64,000 nt of DNA, taken from contig JAHBXF010000002.1 in NCBI GenBank assembly GCA_019636615.1, positions 746,001-810,000 of the forward strand, given 5' to 3'. Position numbers and translations under genes: made by a program. Origin of the DNA: Phycisphaeraceae bacterium (lineage in GTDB: Bacteria; Planctomycetota; Phycisphaerae; Phycisphaerales; UBA1924). The notes beneath the pieces were generated by a model. That model was given only the letters and a program-made list of their open reading frames with translations. It had not been told where the DNA came from and made no database searches. Of the stretch, positions 37,013 to 45,451 are shown in pieces. Positions within the stretch are counted from its first letter, which is position 1. Each line of letters opens with the position of its first letter.

Positions 37013-37941
37013 GTTTTTTCAGATCACTCACCGACAAACTCAAGAAAGGGCTGGAAAAAACCCGTGAAGCCCTGGTGGTCGGCGCGCAGGGCCTGCGCGG
37101 TTTTCTGCTCGGGCGCACTCTCGATGAATCACTCATCGCGGAACTTGAAAAGCGCCTGATTCAGGCCGACGTGGGCGTGCAGACCACGCAGCGCCTCATC
37201 GACGGCGTGCGTGCAGACTTCCGCTCGGGTGCGCTAAAGAACGGCGATCAGGTGCTCGAGTACCTCAAGACTTCGCTCAAGGCCATGTGGCCCCCGCAAG
37301 ACCGCGCGCTGGCGCGTGCCGACACCGGCCCCACCGTGATCCTCATGACCGGCGTCAATGGCGTGGGAAAGACCACGAGCATCGCCAAACTCTGCCGCGA
37401 ACTGACGTCTCGCCAACACCGCGTGCTGCTCGGCGCGTGCGATACGTTCCGTGCTGGGGCCGTGGCTCAACTCGAGACCTGGGCCGAGCGCCTGGGCGTC
37501 GAAGTAGTCAAGGGCCAGCAGGGTGGCGACCCCGCGGCGGTCGCCTTCGACGCGTGCACCGCGGCGAAAGCCCGAAGTGTCGATTACCTCATCCTGGACA
37601 CCGCGGGGCGCCTGCAGACCCAGGATCCGCTGATGCGTCAACTCGCCAAGATCCGATCCGTCGTCGCAAGGCAGATCCCGGGGGCCCCGCACGAAACGCT
37701 CCTTGTGCTCGATGCAACCAGCGGCCAGAACGCCCTGCGCCAGGCAGAGGAGTTCAACAAGTCTGCGCAGGTCACGGGCATTTTTCTCTCCAAACTCGAC
37801 GGAACGGCCAAGGGCGGCATCGTGATCGCCATCCGCGAGGCAACGTCCATCCCCGTCAAGTTTGTAGGCCTGGGCGAAACGCCCGATGATGTTCAACCCT
37901 TCGACCCCGAGGCTTTCGTCGAAGCAATGTTCGCCGCCTGA
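37009..37941 (+). CDS. ftsY: Signal recognition particle receptor FtsY
   Basis: GTPase that docks the SRP-ribosome complex at the inner membrane. Length 310 aa: N domain (1-95), G domain with P-loop 'GVNGVGKTT' (115-123), 'DTFRAGA', 'DTAGRLQ' (197-203) and 'KLDGTAKGG'. The acidic A domain of E. coli FtsY is absent, as in many bacteria; the amphipathic N-terminus 'SFFRSLTDKLKKGLEKTRE' may bind the membrane instead. Last gene of ribH-nusB-ftsY. Confidence 0.95.
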   Translation: MSFFRSLTDKLKKGLEKTREALVVGAQGLRGFLLGRTLDESLIAELEKRLIQADVGVQTTQRLIDGVRADFRSGALKNGDQVLEYLKTSLKAMWPPQDRALARADTGPTVILMTGVNGVGKTTSIAKLCRELTSRQHRVLLGACDTFRAGAVAQLETWAERLGVEVVKGQQGGDPAAVAFDACTAAKARSVDYLILDTAGRLQTQDPLMRQLAKIRSVVARQIPGAPHETLLVLDATSGQNALRQAEEFNKSAQVTGIFLSKLDGTAKGGIVIAIREATSIPVKFVGLGETPDDVQPFDPEAFVEAMFAA

Positions 37942-37962
37942 GGCCCCCCCGCCCACAGACGC

Positions 37963-39045
37963 TCAGTTCCCGACATACTTCGCGTAGACGCCGCGCGCGG
38001 CCTCCGGGCCGCCCGCGCCACGCACGATCGCGCGGCCGTCTGCGAAGACTGTCAACTCGATGCCGCCTTCCTTCGACCGAGGCTCATCAATGCTGACTCG
38101 TAGAAAGGCGGCGTTCTGCACCACGTGACCAACACGCGCCAGCCTCCCTGCAAGATCCGCGAGCCGAACGCCCTCGCTCGACCGTGCCGGCCACACTTGC
38201 ACCGCGTCAGACCCGCAATACTGCGTCGCCTCCTCGTCGTGGGCATCGTCGAGAAACTCCAGCCTTCCGCCGACACAACAGACACAGCCCGCGGCCTTGT
38301 GCATCAACAGTCTGCGTTGCTGACCGCTCCAGATATCAAAGTCGATCAATCCATGCCCGCTCGCCGCGGGGCCATCCACGATGCAGCGCATCGCCATGGA
38401 GGCCTGGTGGGCACCCACCATCGCCACGGCCGGGCCAAGCACCCCCGCGGTGTCGCACGTCGGCGAAGTGCCCGGCGGAGGCGGATCGGGAAAGATGCAG
38501 CGAAGGCACGGCCCGCCCGCCCCGGGTGCGAAGATGGCGCACATTCCTCGAACGCCGATCACGCCCCCATACACATAGGGCACGCCGAGTTTCACCGCGC
38601 AGTCATTGAGCAGATATCGCGTATGGAAGTTGTCTGTACCGTCGATGATGATCGCGCCCGCGGCATCAATCTCACCCCGCCCGCCCAGGGCTTGCGTGAG
38701 AATCTGCAGTGCGTTTCGGGCGCGCAAGTCCGCCGTGATCGCGTGGACCTGTATCGCAGAGTTGACCGCGTTCAGGCGGCTCTGGGCCGCGCAGGCCTTC
38801 GAATGCCCCCCGGCCGCGTCTCGCTCATCAAAGAGCGTTTGCCGCTGCAGGTTGCTGAGTTCAACCACGTCACGATCGATCAGTGTGAGCGACCCCACCC
38901 CGGCGCGTGCCAGGAGATCGGCCGACTGACACCCGAGGGCACCGACACCGACAACAACGACGTGCGCCGCCGCCAATCGCGCCTGCCCGGCCTCACCAAT
39001 CACGGGCACGAGCGCCTGCCTGCTGTATCGGTGGTGCTGTGGCAT
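37963..39045 (-). CDS. ThiF/MoeB family E1-like adenylyltransferase
   Basis: Activates the C-terminal Gly-Gly of a ubiquitin-like sulfur carrier (ThiS/MoaD type) by adenylation. Length 360 aa. ATP-binding 'VVGVGALGCQSADLLARAG' (about 32-50), 'DRDVVELSNLQRQ' and 'DGTDNFHTRYLLND' are family motifs; 'CLRCIFP' and 'CVCC' supply the zinc cysteines; 'CDTAGVLGP' holds the probable catalytic Cys. The C-terminal ~80 residues diverge from the usual rhodanese domain. No sulfur carrier gene is adjacent. Confidence 0.9.
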   Translation of the reverse strand: MPQHHRYSRQALVPVIGEAGQARLAAAHVVVVGVGALGCQSADLLARAGVGSLTLIDRDVVELSNLQRQTLFDERDAAGGHSKACAAQSRLNAVNSAIQVHAITADLRARNALQILTQALGGRGEIDAAGAIIIDGTDNFHTRYLLNDCAVKLGVPYVYGGVIGVRGMCAIFAPGAGGPCLRCIFPDPPPPGTSPTCDTAGVLGPAVAMVGAHQASMAMRCIVDGPAASGHGLIDFDIWSGQQRRLLMHKAAGCVCCVGGRLEFLDDAHDEEATQYCGSDAVQVWPARSSEGVRLADLAGRLARVGHVVQNAAFLRVSIDEPRSKEGGIELTVFADGRAIVRGAGGPEAARGVYAKYVGN

Positions 39046-39070
39046 ACTCGATCAAGCGTATGCGAGAGCC

Positions 39071-39106
39071 AAAAACCAAACGCCCCGGGGCCGAAGCACC
39101 GGGGCG
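39071..39106 (-). terminator. Intrinsic terminator after rpsL-rpsG
   Basis: Read on the minus strand, CGCCCCGG and CCGGGGCG (39099-39106 and 39081-39088) form a perfect 8-bp GC stem with a TTCG-containing loop, followed by TTTGGTTTTT. It lies 33 bases past the rpsG stop. This is the most convincing terminator in the window. Confidence 0.75.
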
Positions 39107-39138
39107 GGAAAGTGGTGACGTGTTGACCTCTGCGTGGG

Positions 39139-39633
39139 TCAGGCGAAGTGCGCGAAGGCGCGGTTGGCCTCTGCCATGCGGTGCGTCTGGTCACGGGTCT
39201 GCATGGCCTTGCCCTGGCCCTGGGCCGCCTGATACAGCTCGTCGGCGAGGCGGCTGGCCATCGGGCGGCCACGCTCGCTGCGTGCGGCCTCGAGAATCCA
39301 GCGGAAGGCCAGACTCTGCTGACGCTTGCGGTTCACCTGCATGGGAACCTGGTAGTTGGCACCACCGATGCGCTTGCTGCGCACTTCGACGAACGGCTTC
39401 ACGTTGTCGATGGCCCGCTGGAATACCTCGATCGCTTCCTTGGGGGCTTCCGGCGCGGTTTCTTTGGCGAGTTTGCCGTTGATGATCTCGAAGCAGTCGT
39501 AGACGATGCGCTGCGCCACGGACTTCTTGCCGTCCTGCATGACACAGTTGATGAAGCGTGCCAAAACCCGGTCGTTGTACCGTGGGTCGGGACGAAGTTG
39601 AGACTCAGCGCTTGTGAAACGTTTTCCGCCCAT
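39139..39633 (-). CDS. rpsG: 30S ribosomal protein S7
   Basis: Primary 16S rRNA-binding protein that nucleates the 30S head. Length 164 aa, slightly above the usual 156. Motifs 'FINCVMQDGKKSVAQRIVYD', 'VEVRSKRIGGANYQVP' and 'RWILEAARSERGRPM' are diagnostic. It lies 212 bp downstream of rpsL in the same direction; fusA and tuf, often next in the str operon, do not follow within the window. Confidence 0.97.
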   Translation of the reverse strand: MGGKRFTSAESQLRPDPRYNDRVLARFINCVMQDGKKSVAQRIVYDCFEIINGKLAKETAPEAPKEAIEVFQRAIDNVKPFVEVRSKRIGGANYQVPMQVNRKRQQSLAFRWILEAARSERGRPMASRLADELYQAAQGQGKAMQTRDQTHRMAEANRAFAHFA

Positions 39634-39845
39634 CTGATACTCCTTCGGCTGGGGAGCCTCGCGAGAGACCCCTGCTCGTTCACCGCGGCGGGCGGGCTGC
39701 CCGTTTTCCCGCGATTACTGCCCCGACGTCTGTTCCGCGGCACCATGCCGCGATTCGTCGCCGGATGATTCTTTGATTGTGGGTGGCGTGACCAGAGGGC
39801 CGCATTGAACCGGGCATGCCCGCCCGAGCGAAACGCGGCCGAAGA

Positions 39846-40220
<375 letters not shown>

Positions 40221-40423
40221 GCGGCGGAACCATCCGGAAACGACTGACACCTTGGAAACAAGAAACTGCGCCGAAAAGTCGTGCGAGAGATCCACGCGGC
40301 GTGCCAGAGGCACGCGAACTCTCGTTCGCGGCGTCCAGACACGCGGCCCCAGAGACGGTGAGTGGGTGAAAACACCTCGCCCAGACGTCGGCCCGGACGG
40401 CAAGCCGCCCGAGCAGGGTCGAG

Positions 40424-40452
40424 AGGATAGGAACCTACTCGATTCCAGACAA
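40424..40452 (-). promoter_or_regulatory. Sigma-70-type promoter of rpsL-rpsG
   Basis: On the minus strand TTGTCT (-35, 40447-40452) and TATCCT (-10, 40424-40429) are separated by exactly 17 bp, each matching four of six consensus positions. Transcription would start near 40417, giving a leader of about 197 nt before the rpsL start at 40220. Confidence 0.5.
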
Positions 40453-40546
40453 GCCCATGGCCCCCAAACACTTCCATCCAGCGTGCCAAGCCCAACCGCC
40501 AGCCCCTCGATCCGGCTCCGATCGGCACCCCACTACCCCCTAATCT

Positions 40547-40562
40547 TGAACAAACCTTAACA
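40547..40562 (+). promoter_or_regulatory. Possible Pho-box-like direct repeat before pstS
   Basis: TGAACA (40547-40552) and TTAACA (40557-40562) form an imperfect direct repeat with a 10-base period in an AT-rich patch about 74 bases upstream of pstS. This resembles PhoB/PhoP half-site spacing but the match is weak. Confidence 0.2.
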
Positions 40563-40635
40563 ATTCAGGACGCGGACTGTGGCGGGGGCTGCCCATAATC
40601 CTTCACTTGGACCACCCTCCCATCGCGAGATCCAC

Positions 40636-41661
40636 ATGAACCACCGCATCACACTCTTGTTCGCGTTCTATTCGGCACTCGTCCTGTTCATGCACGCTCC
40701 GGCACATGCCCAGACAATGGTACGGATTGATGGCTCCAGCACGGTGTACCCGATCATCGAGGCCGTTGCTGAAGAGTTCCAGGCCAAGCGTGAGCACCGC
40801 GGCATCAAAGTCACGGTGGGTATTTCCGGCACCGGCGGCGGGTTCAAGAAGTTCGTACGCGGCGAGATCGACATCTCGAACGCGTCGAGGCCCATCCTCG
40901 TCAACGAACTGCTCGAGGCACGCCAGAACGGCATCGAGTTCATCGAGTTGCCTGTGGCGTTCGACGCGTTGACCGTGGTGGTCAACCCCCGCAATGACTT
41001 CGTCACGCAGATCACCGTTGATGAACTGCGGAAGATGTGGGAGCCGGCCGCCCAGGGCAAGGTGATGCGCTGGAATCAGGTCAACCCCTCCTGGCCGGAC
41101 GAAAACCTGAACCTGTACGGCGCAGGCTCTGACAGCGGCACGTTCGACTACTTCACCGAAGCCGTGAACGGCAAGGCCAAGAGCAGCCGCGGCGATTTTA
41201 CCGCCAGCGAGGACGACAACACGCTCGTGCAGGGAGTCTCACGCGATCGTCTGGCCATCGGCTATTTCGGCTACGCCTATTACGCCGAGAACAAGGACAA
41301 ACTCAAAGCGCTCGCTATCGTGAACCCGGCCACCGGCAAAGCCGTGTATCCCAGCGAAGCCGCGGTGAAGGACGGCACCTATGCCCCGATGTCCCGCCCA
41401 GCGTTCATCTACGTCAACAAGAAGTCGCTTGAGAAGTCCGAAGTCCGTCGATTCGTCGAGTTCCTTCTCAAAGAGGGCGCCCCGCTCGTGGAAGAGGTGA
41501 AGTACGTGCCTCTCCCCGCCGAAGCCTATGAAAAGGCTCTGGACCGGGTGCGCAAACTCGAGACCGGCACCGCTTTCGGCGGTCACAACATCGCGGGGCT
41601 CCACATCGACGAGATCTTCTCGCGCCCGCTGAGCAACGATGTCTCTGATTCGCCCCGCTGA
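40636..41661 (+). CDS. pstS: Phosphate ABC transporter substrate-binding protein PstS
   Basis: Periplasmic high-affinity phosphate-binding protein. Length 341 aa with signal peptide 1-25 (ends 'PAHAQ'). Phosphate-contact segments 'IDGSSTVYPI' (about 30-39), 'GISGTGGGFKKF' and 'GAGSDSGTFDYF' are present. 'AIGYFGYAYYAENKDKLKAL' is typical of the PstS subgroup that keeps a longer C-lobe. First gene of pstSCAB; no phoU follows. ATG at 40636. Confidence 0.95.
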   Translation: MNHRITLLFAFYSALVLFMHAPAHAQTMVRIDGSSTVYPIIEAVAEEFQAKREHRGIKVTVGISGTGGGFKKFVRGEIDISNASRPILVNELLEARQNGIEFIELPVAFDALTVVVNPRNDFVTQITVDELRKMWEPAAQGKVMRWNQVNPSWPDENLNLYGAGSDSGTFDYFTEAVNGKAKSSRGDFTASEDDNTLVQGVSRDRLAIGYFGYAYYAENKDKLKALAIVNPATGKAVYPSEAAVKDGTYAPMSRPAFIYVNKKSLEKSEVRRFVEFLLKEGAPLVEEVKYVPLPAEAYEKALDRVRKLETGTAFGGHNIAGLHIDEIFSRPLSNDVSDSPR

Positions 41662-41793
41662 CGCTGCAGGCGGCTGAGACTCCCCACCCCACGGCCGGAC
41701 CCAACACCGACCCGCTCCCCCGGGCTACCGTTGCCCGAAAGTGGATTCTCTCCCCACGTCCCCCCCTTCGGATTCGTGTCCCTGTCGCCGCGC

Positions 41794-42735
41794 ATGAGCA
41801 AGGCCGCCACGACGCCCGTGACTCTCGCCCCCGCCGCCGCGGCGGCCGGGTCGCTGCGCAGAAACAAGCGCTACGCGGCCGTCGCCGAGGTGGTTCTCTT
41901 TCTCGCCGCGGCATCTTCGGTGCTGATCACCATCGGTATTGTCGCGGTGCTGACATACGAGTCGGCATCCTTCTTCGAGCACGTCAGCGTCCGCGAGTTT
42001 CTCACCGGCCGCGAGTGGACCCCCCTGTTCGAACCGCCGAAGTTCGGCATCCTGCCGCTCCTGAGCGGCACGCTCGTGACCACCGCGGTGGCGTTGTGCG
42101 TCGCCATTCCCGCCGGAACCATCATCGCGGTCTGGCTGAGCGAGTATGCGCCGTACAAGTTCCGCGAGGCTCTCAAGCCCGCGCTGGAACTGCTCAGCGC
42201 CGTGCCCACCGTGGTCTTCGGCTACTTCGCGCTGCAACTGGTGACGCCCCTTCTGCAGAAAATCATCCCGGGGTTGCCCGGCTTCAACATGCTCTCGGCG
42301 GGGCTGGTCATGGGCGTGATGATCATCCCCTACGTTGCGTCGCTGAGCGAAGACGCGATGCGTGCCGTGCCCATCGCGCTGCGTGAGGGTGCGTACGCCA
42401 TGGGCGCCACCCGGGTGCAGACCGCGTGGAAGGTCGTCTTTCCCGCGGCCCTTTCCGGCATCAGCGCCGCGTACATTCTTGCCGTGGCGCGCGCCCTGGG
42501 CGAAACGATGGTCGTGGCCATCGCCGCGGGCCAGGAGCCCACACTCACCATCGACCCTCGTGACAAGGCCGAAACCATTTCCGCCTTCATCGTGCGTGCC
42601 AGCCTGGGCGACCAGCCGCACGGGAGCATCGGCTACCAGTCGATCTTCGCCGCGGGCCTTTCGCTCGCGTTGATGACGCTGGTCTTCAACATCGCCGGGT
42701 TTTTCCTCAGGCGACGCTTCAGGGAGGCCTATTGA
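41794..42735 (+). CDS. pstC: Phosphate ABC transporter permease PstC
   Basis: Inner-membrane phosphate channel subunit. Length 313 aa from ATG 41794; a GTG seven codons... upstream in frame is an alternative start (41776). N-terminal helix (about 32-55), then five more membrane segments. The coupling region 'LREGAYAMGATRVQTAWKVV' faces PstB. Stop overlaps the pstA start by one base (TGATG at 42733-42737). Confidence 0.94.
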   Translation: MSKAATTPVTLAPAAAAAGSLRRNKRYAAVAEVVLFLAAASSVLITIGIVAVLTYESASFFEHVSVREFLTGREWTPLFEPPKFGILPLLSGTLVTTAVALCVAIPAGTIIAVWLSEYAPYKFREALKPALELLSAVPTVVFGYFALQLVTPLLQKIIPGLPGFNMLSAGLVMGVMIIPYVASLSEDAMRAVPIALREGAYAMGATRVQTAWKVVFPAALSGISAAYILAVARALGETMVVAIAAGQEPTLTIDPRDKAETISAFIVRASLGDQPHGSIGYQSIFAAGLSLALMTLVFNIAGFFLRRRFREAY

Positions 42736-44039
42736 TGGCAACCCTCACAGACGCCCACATCAGCGGCATCGCCCGCCGCAGACGAATCGACCTGTGCTTT
42801 GCCGTCGCGGGTGCTGTCGTATTGACGCTCGCGCTGGGCGTGCTGGTGGCGCTGGTCACCAATCTCGCCAAAGACGGCGCGGCACGGCTCGGGTGGGATT
42901 TCCTGACCTCCTTTCCATCCCGCCGCGCGGGGGATGCGGGGGTGAAATCGGCCATCGTGGGCACCGCACTGGTCATGTTCGTGACGGCGTGCACGGCCAT
43001 CCCTCTGGGGATCGCCGCCGGGCTGTATCTCGAGGAATACGCCCGCAAGAACTGGTTCACCGCGATTGTGGAGATCAACATCGCCAACCTCGCGGGCGTG
43101 CCGTCGATCATCTGGGGGCTTATGGCGCTGGGCCTTTTCGTTTACTGGATGAACCTTGGCCGGAGCATCCTCACGGCCGGGCTCACGCTGGGCCTTCTGG
43201 TGTTGCCGATCGTGATCGTCGCAACGCGGGAAGCGGTGCGCGCCATTCCTCAGATCATCCGTGAAGCGAGTTACGCCTGCGGCGCCACGCGTCTGCAGAC
43301 CGTGTGGCACCACATCCTGCCCTACTCGCTCAGCGGCATCATCACCGGGTCGATCATCGCGCTCTCACGCGCCATCGGCGAGACCGCGCCGCTGATCACC
43401 ATCGGCGCGCTCACCTACATCGCGTTCCTCCCGCCTCCGCCCTTTGGCGAACGCCCCTGGCACTACGACGTCGAATCTCGAGCGACTTTCGACACGGCGC
43501 AGCGCACGCAGCCACTTGAGGACGTCAGCCGGGACATCTCCGGGTCGCATGACTCACCCACGCCCTCGCTGCGTGACGGTGAGATCACGTTCGCCTGGCG
43601 CCTTGACCCCGGAACACCGATCACCCAGAGCAGGCTGAGCCTGCCGCTTTCAAGCGGCTCCATGTCGCTGTCGGATCTGGTCTCGGCCATCGACGCCGAC
43701 GAAAACCTTGCCGCGACCATCTCTCGCGCGGGGCGCCTGCGCATCACGGCAGACGCGCCGGGCGAAGATCCAGGGGAGTTCTGCATCACCAACGACACGA
43801 CCGGGCTCATCGAGGCTTTCTCGATCGCCCCCGGAGGCGGACGCTACGGCGCCACCGACTGGATCATGTCCGAGTTCACGGTGCTGCCGATCCAGATGTT
43901 CAACTGGGTGTCTCGCCCGGATTCCCGCTTTCAGGTCAACGCCGCCGCGACAGGGCTTGTGCTGCTCACGCTCACGCTCATGATGAACGGCATCGCGATA
44001 TGGCTGCGGTATCGGCTGCGGAGGTCGATCTCATGGTAA
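42735..44039 (+). CDS. pstA: Phosphate ABC transporter permease PstA with periplasmic insert
   Basis: Second phosphate channel subunit. Length 434 aa, about 140 longer than usual. Residues 1-233 and 379-434 match PstA ('[20 protein letters not shown]' coupling loop; '[15 protein letters not shown]' and last helix). Between them, residues about 234-378 (43434-43868) form an extra domain in the last periplasmic loop, with beta-rich segments '[20 protein letters not shown]' and '[19 protein letters not shown]', reminiscent of flagellin-type IN motifs. The start ATG at 42735 overlaps the pstC stop. The insert is in frame with no break, so the gene appears functional. Confidence 0.92.
   Translation: MATLTDAHISGIARRRRIDLCFAVAGAVVLTLALGVLVALVTNLAKDGAARLGWDFLTSFPSRRAGDAGVKSAIVGTALVMFVTACTAIPLGIAAGLYLEEYARKNWFTAIVEINIANLAGVPSIIWGLMALGLFVYWMNLGRSILTAGLTLGLLVLPIVIVATREAVRAIPQIIREASYACGATRLQTVWHHILPYSLSGIITGSIIALSRAIGETAPLITIGALTYIAFLPPPPFGERPWHYDVESRATFDTAQRTQPLEDVSRDISGSHDSPTPSLRDGEITFAWRLDPGTPITQSRLSLPLSSGSMSLSDLVSAIDADENLAATISRAGRLRITADAPGEDPGEFCITNDTTGLIEAFSIAPGGGRYGATDWIMSEFTVLPIQMFNWVSRPDSRFQVNAAATGLVLLTLTLMMNGIAIWLRYRLRRSISW
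43434..43868 (+). other. Insert domain of PstA
   Basis: This segment codes for the approximately 145 residues absent from ordinary PstA, placed in the final periplasmic loop. It starts after the proline run 'FLPPPPFGE' and ends before '[11 protein letters not shown]'. It has predicted beta strands and no membrane segment. Confidence 0.7.
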
Positions 44040-44926
44040 CGACCCCCACCCCCTCCGAGAACACCGGGAGCAACCAGATGAACGCAGCCGCTGATGTCTC
44101 GCCGCTGGTCGCGTCGATGGCTCTTCCTCAGCCACTCCCGAGCGATTTCGAACCGGCCCAGAGCCCGACCATCAAAGCGGTGGCCGAAAACCTGCACTTC
44201 CATTACGGCAAGTTTCATGCGCTCAAGGGCGTGTCGCTGCCGATCATGCAGAACCAGATCACGGCGCTCATCGGGCCGTCCGGGTGCGGCAAGAGCACGT
44301 TCCTGCGGTGCTTCAACCGCATGCACGACCTCTACCCCAACAGCACCTACCAGGGGGCCATCCGTCTGCTGCCCGACGACATCAACCTTGTCGGGCCGGG
44401 CATCGATCCCATCGCCGTGCGCATGCGCATCAGCATGGTCTTTCAGAAGCCCAACCCCTTCCCGAAGTCGATCTTCGAGAACGTGGCCTTCAGCCTCCGG
44501 GTTCGGGGGGGCTTCAGCAGGTCGGAAATCTCTGACGAGGTCGAACGCTCGCTCCGCAGCGCGGCGCTCTGGGATGAAACCAAAGACAGGCTGCACGAAC
44601 CCGCCAACAAACTCTCGGGCGGCCAGCAGCAGCGGTTGTGCATCGCACGCTCACTCGCCAGCCACCCGGAAATTATCCTCTTCGATGAGCCAACGTCAGC
44701 GCTCGACCCCAAGGCCACGCGCCGCATCGAAGAACTCATGACCGAGATCAAAAGTCAGGTGACGGTGCTCGTCGTCACGCACAACATGCAGCAGGCCTCG
44801 CGCGTCTCAGACTACACCGCGTTCATGTACCTCGGGGAACTCATCGAGTACGGGCCCACGGCCAAGGTCTTCCAGAACCCGGCGAACCAACTCACCGAAG
44901 AGTACATCTCCGGCCGATTCGGCTGA
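44033..44926 (+). CDS. pstB: Phosphate ABC transporter ATP-binding protein PstB
   Basis: ATPase that drives phosphate import. From ATG 44033 (seven-base overlap with pstA) it has 297 aa; ATG 44078 would remove a 15-residue leader. Walker A 'GPSGCGKST', '[18 protein letters not shown]' (PstB-type Q loop), signature '[16 protein letters not shown]' and Walker B '[13 protein letters not shown]' are intact. C-terminal 'EYISGRFG' is the usual PstB ending. Last gene of pstSCAB. Confidence 0.96.
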   Translation: MVTTPTPSENTGSNQMNAAADVSPLVASMALPQPLPSDFEPAQSPTIKAVAENLHFHYGKFHALKGVSLPIMQNQITALIGPSGCGKSTFLRCFNRMHDLYPNSTYQGAIRLLPDDINLVGPGIDPIAVRMRISMVFQKPNPFPKSIFENVAFSLRVRGGFSRSEISDEVERSLRSAALWDETKDRLHEPANKLSGGQQQRLCIARSLASHPEIILFDEPTSALDPKATRRIEELMTEIKSQVTVLVVTHNMQQASRVSDYTAFMYLGELIEYGPTAKVFQNPANQLTEEYISGRFG

Positions 44927-44938
44927 GTGACGGTTGAA

Positions 44939-45451
44939 TCACCTGCCGATCGAGAGCGTGTTGGGCTTGGCCTGAACGCGTTGCCCCTCCATCGACGTGA
45001 ATGCACCGATGACATCGACCGATTGCTTCGGCAGGCGGTCTGTGCCCCCGTCTTCGAGCAGGCTCATGCGGAACGTATAGCCCGGGCCGGGAGCGGCCGA
45101 GATCTGCGCCCGTCTCGCGGTCTCCGGCGGAATTCTCCACGCCCGAACGACCTCGCCGCTGGTATTCACCAGCCGGAACTCAAACGAGCCAGCAATTGCA
45201 ACGCTTCTGGGATAGGGGCTCTGGTCAAAGATGTAGACCGTGACCACGAACGTATCCGGGTAGCCGTTGCCGTCGCTGTCGTCGGGCAGGTTGGTTGCCA
45301 TGAACAAGCCGCCCGGGCGGGGCTCGCTCGGGGGCGGGCCGATCGTGGGCTTGCTGTTCGATCCCGAGTTGTCTGCCACACAGCCGCCGAGCAGGAGTAT
45401 CGCGGCTGCCACCACCCCCCGTGCTGCGGCATTGATGAGTTCGGGTTTCAT
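44939..45451 (-). CDS. Small lipoprotein coupled to the giant secretin
   Basis: A 170-residue predicted lipoprotein from ATG 45451, which overlaps the giant secretin stop by ATGA. Signal peptide ends in lipobox LGGC (Cys27). The mature part begins with a Ser/Pro/Gly-rich linker and then a beta-rich domain: 'FVVTVYIFDQSPYPRSVAI', 'SFEFRLVNTSGEVVRAWRIP', 'YTFRMSLLEDGG'. 'DDSDGNGYPD' resembles a calcium-binding loop of the thrombospondin type 3 kind. Position and outer-membrane targeting make it a candidate secretin pilotin or accessory factor; no pilotin family was recognised. Confidence 0.75.
   Translation of the reverse strand: MKPELINAAARGVVAAAILLLGGCVADNSGSNSKPTIGPPPSEPRPGGLFMATNLPDDSDGNGYPDTFVVTVYIFDQSPYPRSVAIAGSFEFRLVNTSGEVVRAWRIPPETARRAQISAAPGPGYTFRMSLLEDGGTDRLPKQSVDVIGAFTSMEGQRVQAKPNTLSIGR

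Larger units (their letters stand above)
40221..40635. other. Intergenic region between rpsL and pstS
   Basis: A 415-bp divergent region. Its left part holds the rpsL promoter and long leader; its right end has an AT-rich patch before pstS. No small gene, tRNA or riboswitch was recognised in it. Confidence 0.6.

Noticed and set aside
41674..41793. Promoter or small gene between pstS and pstC
   Set aside because: The gap is 132 bp, GC-rich and without a recognisable frame or promoter; read-through from pstS is likelier.
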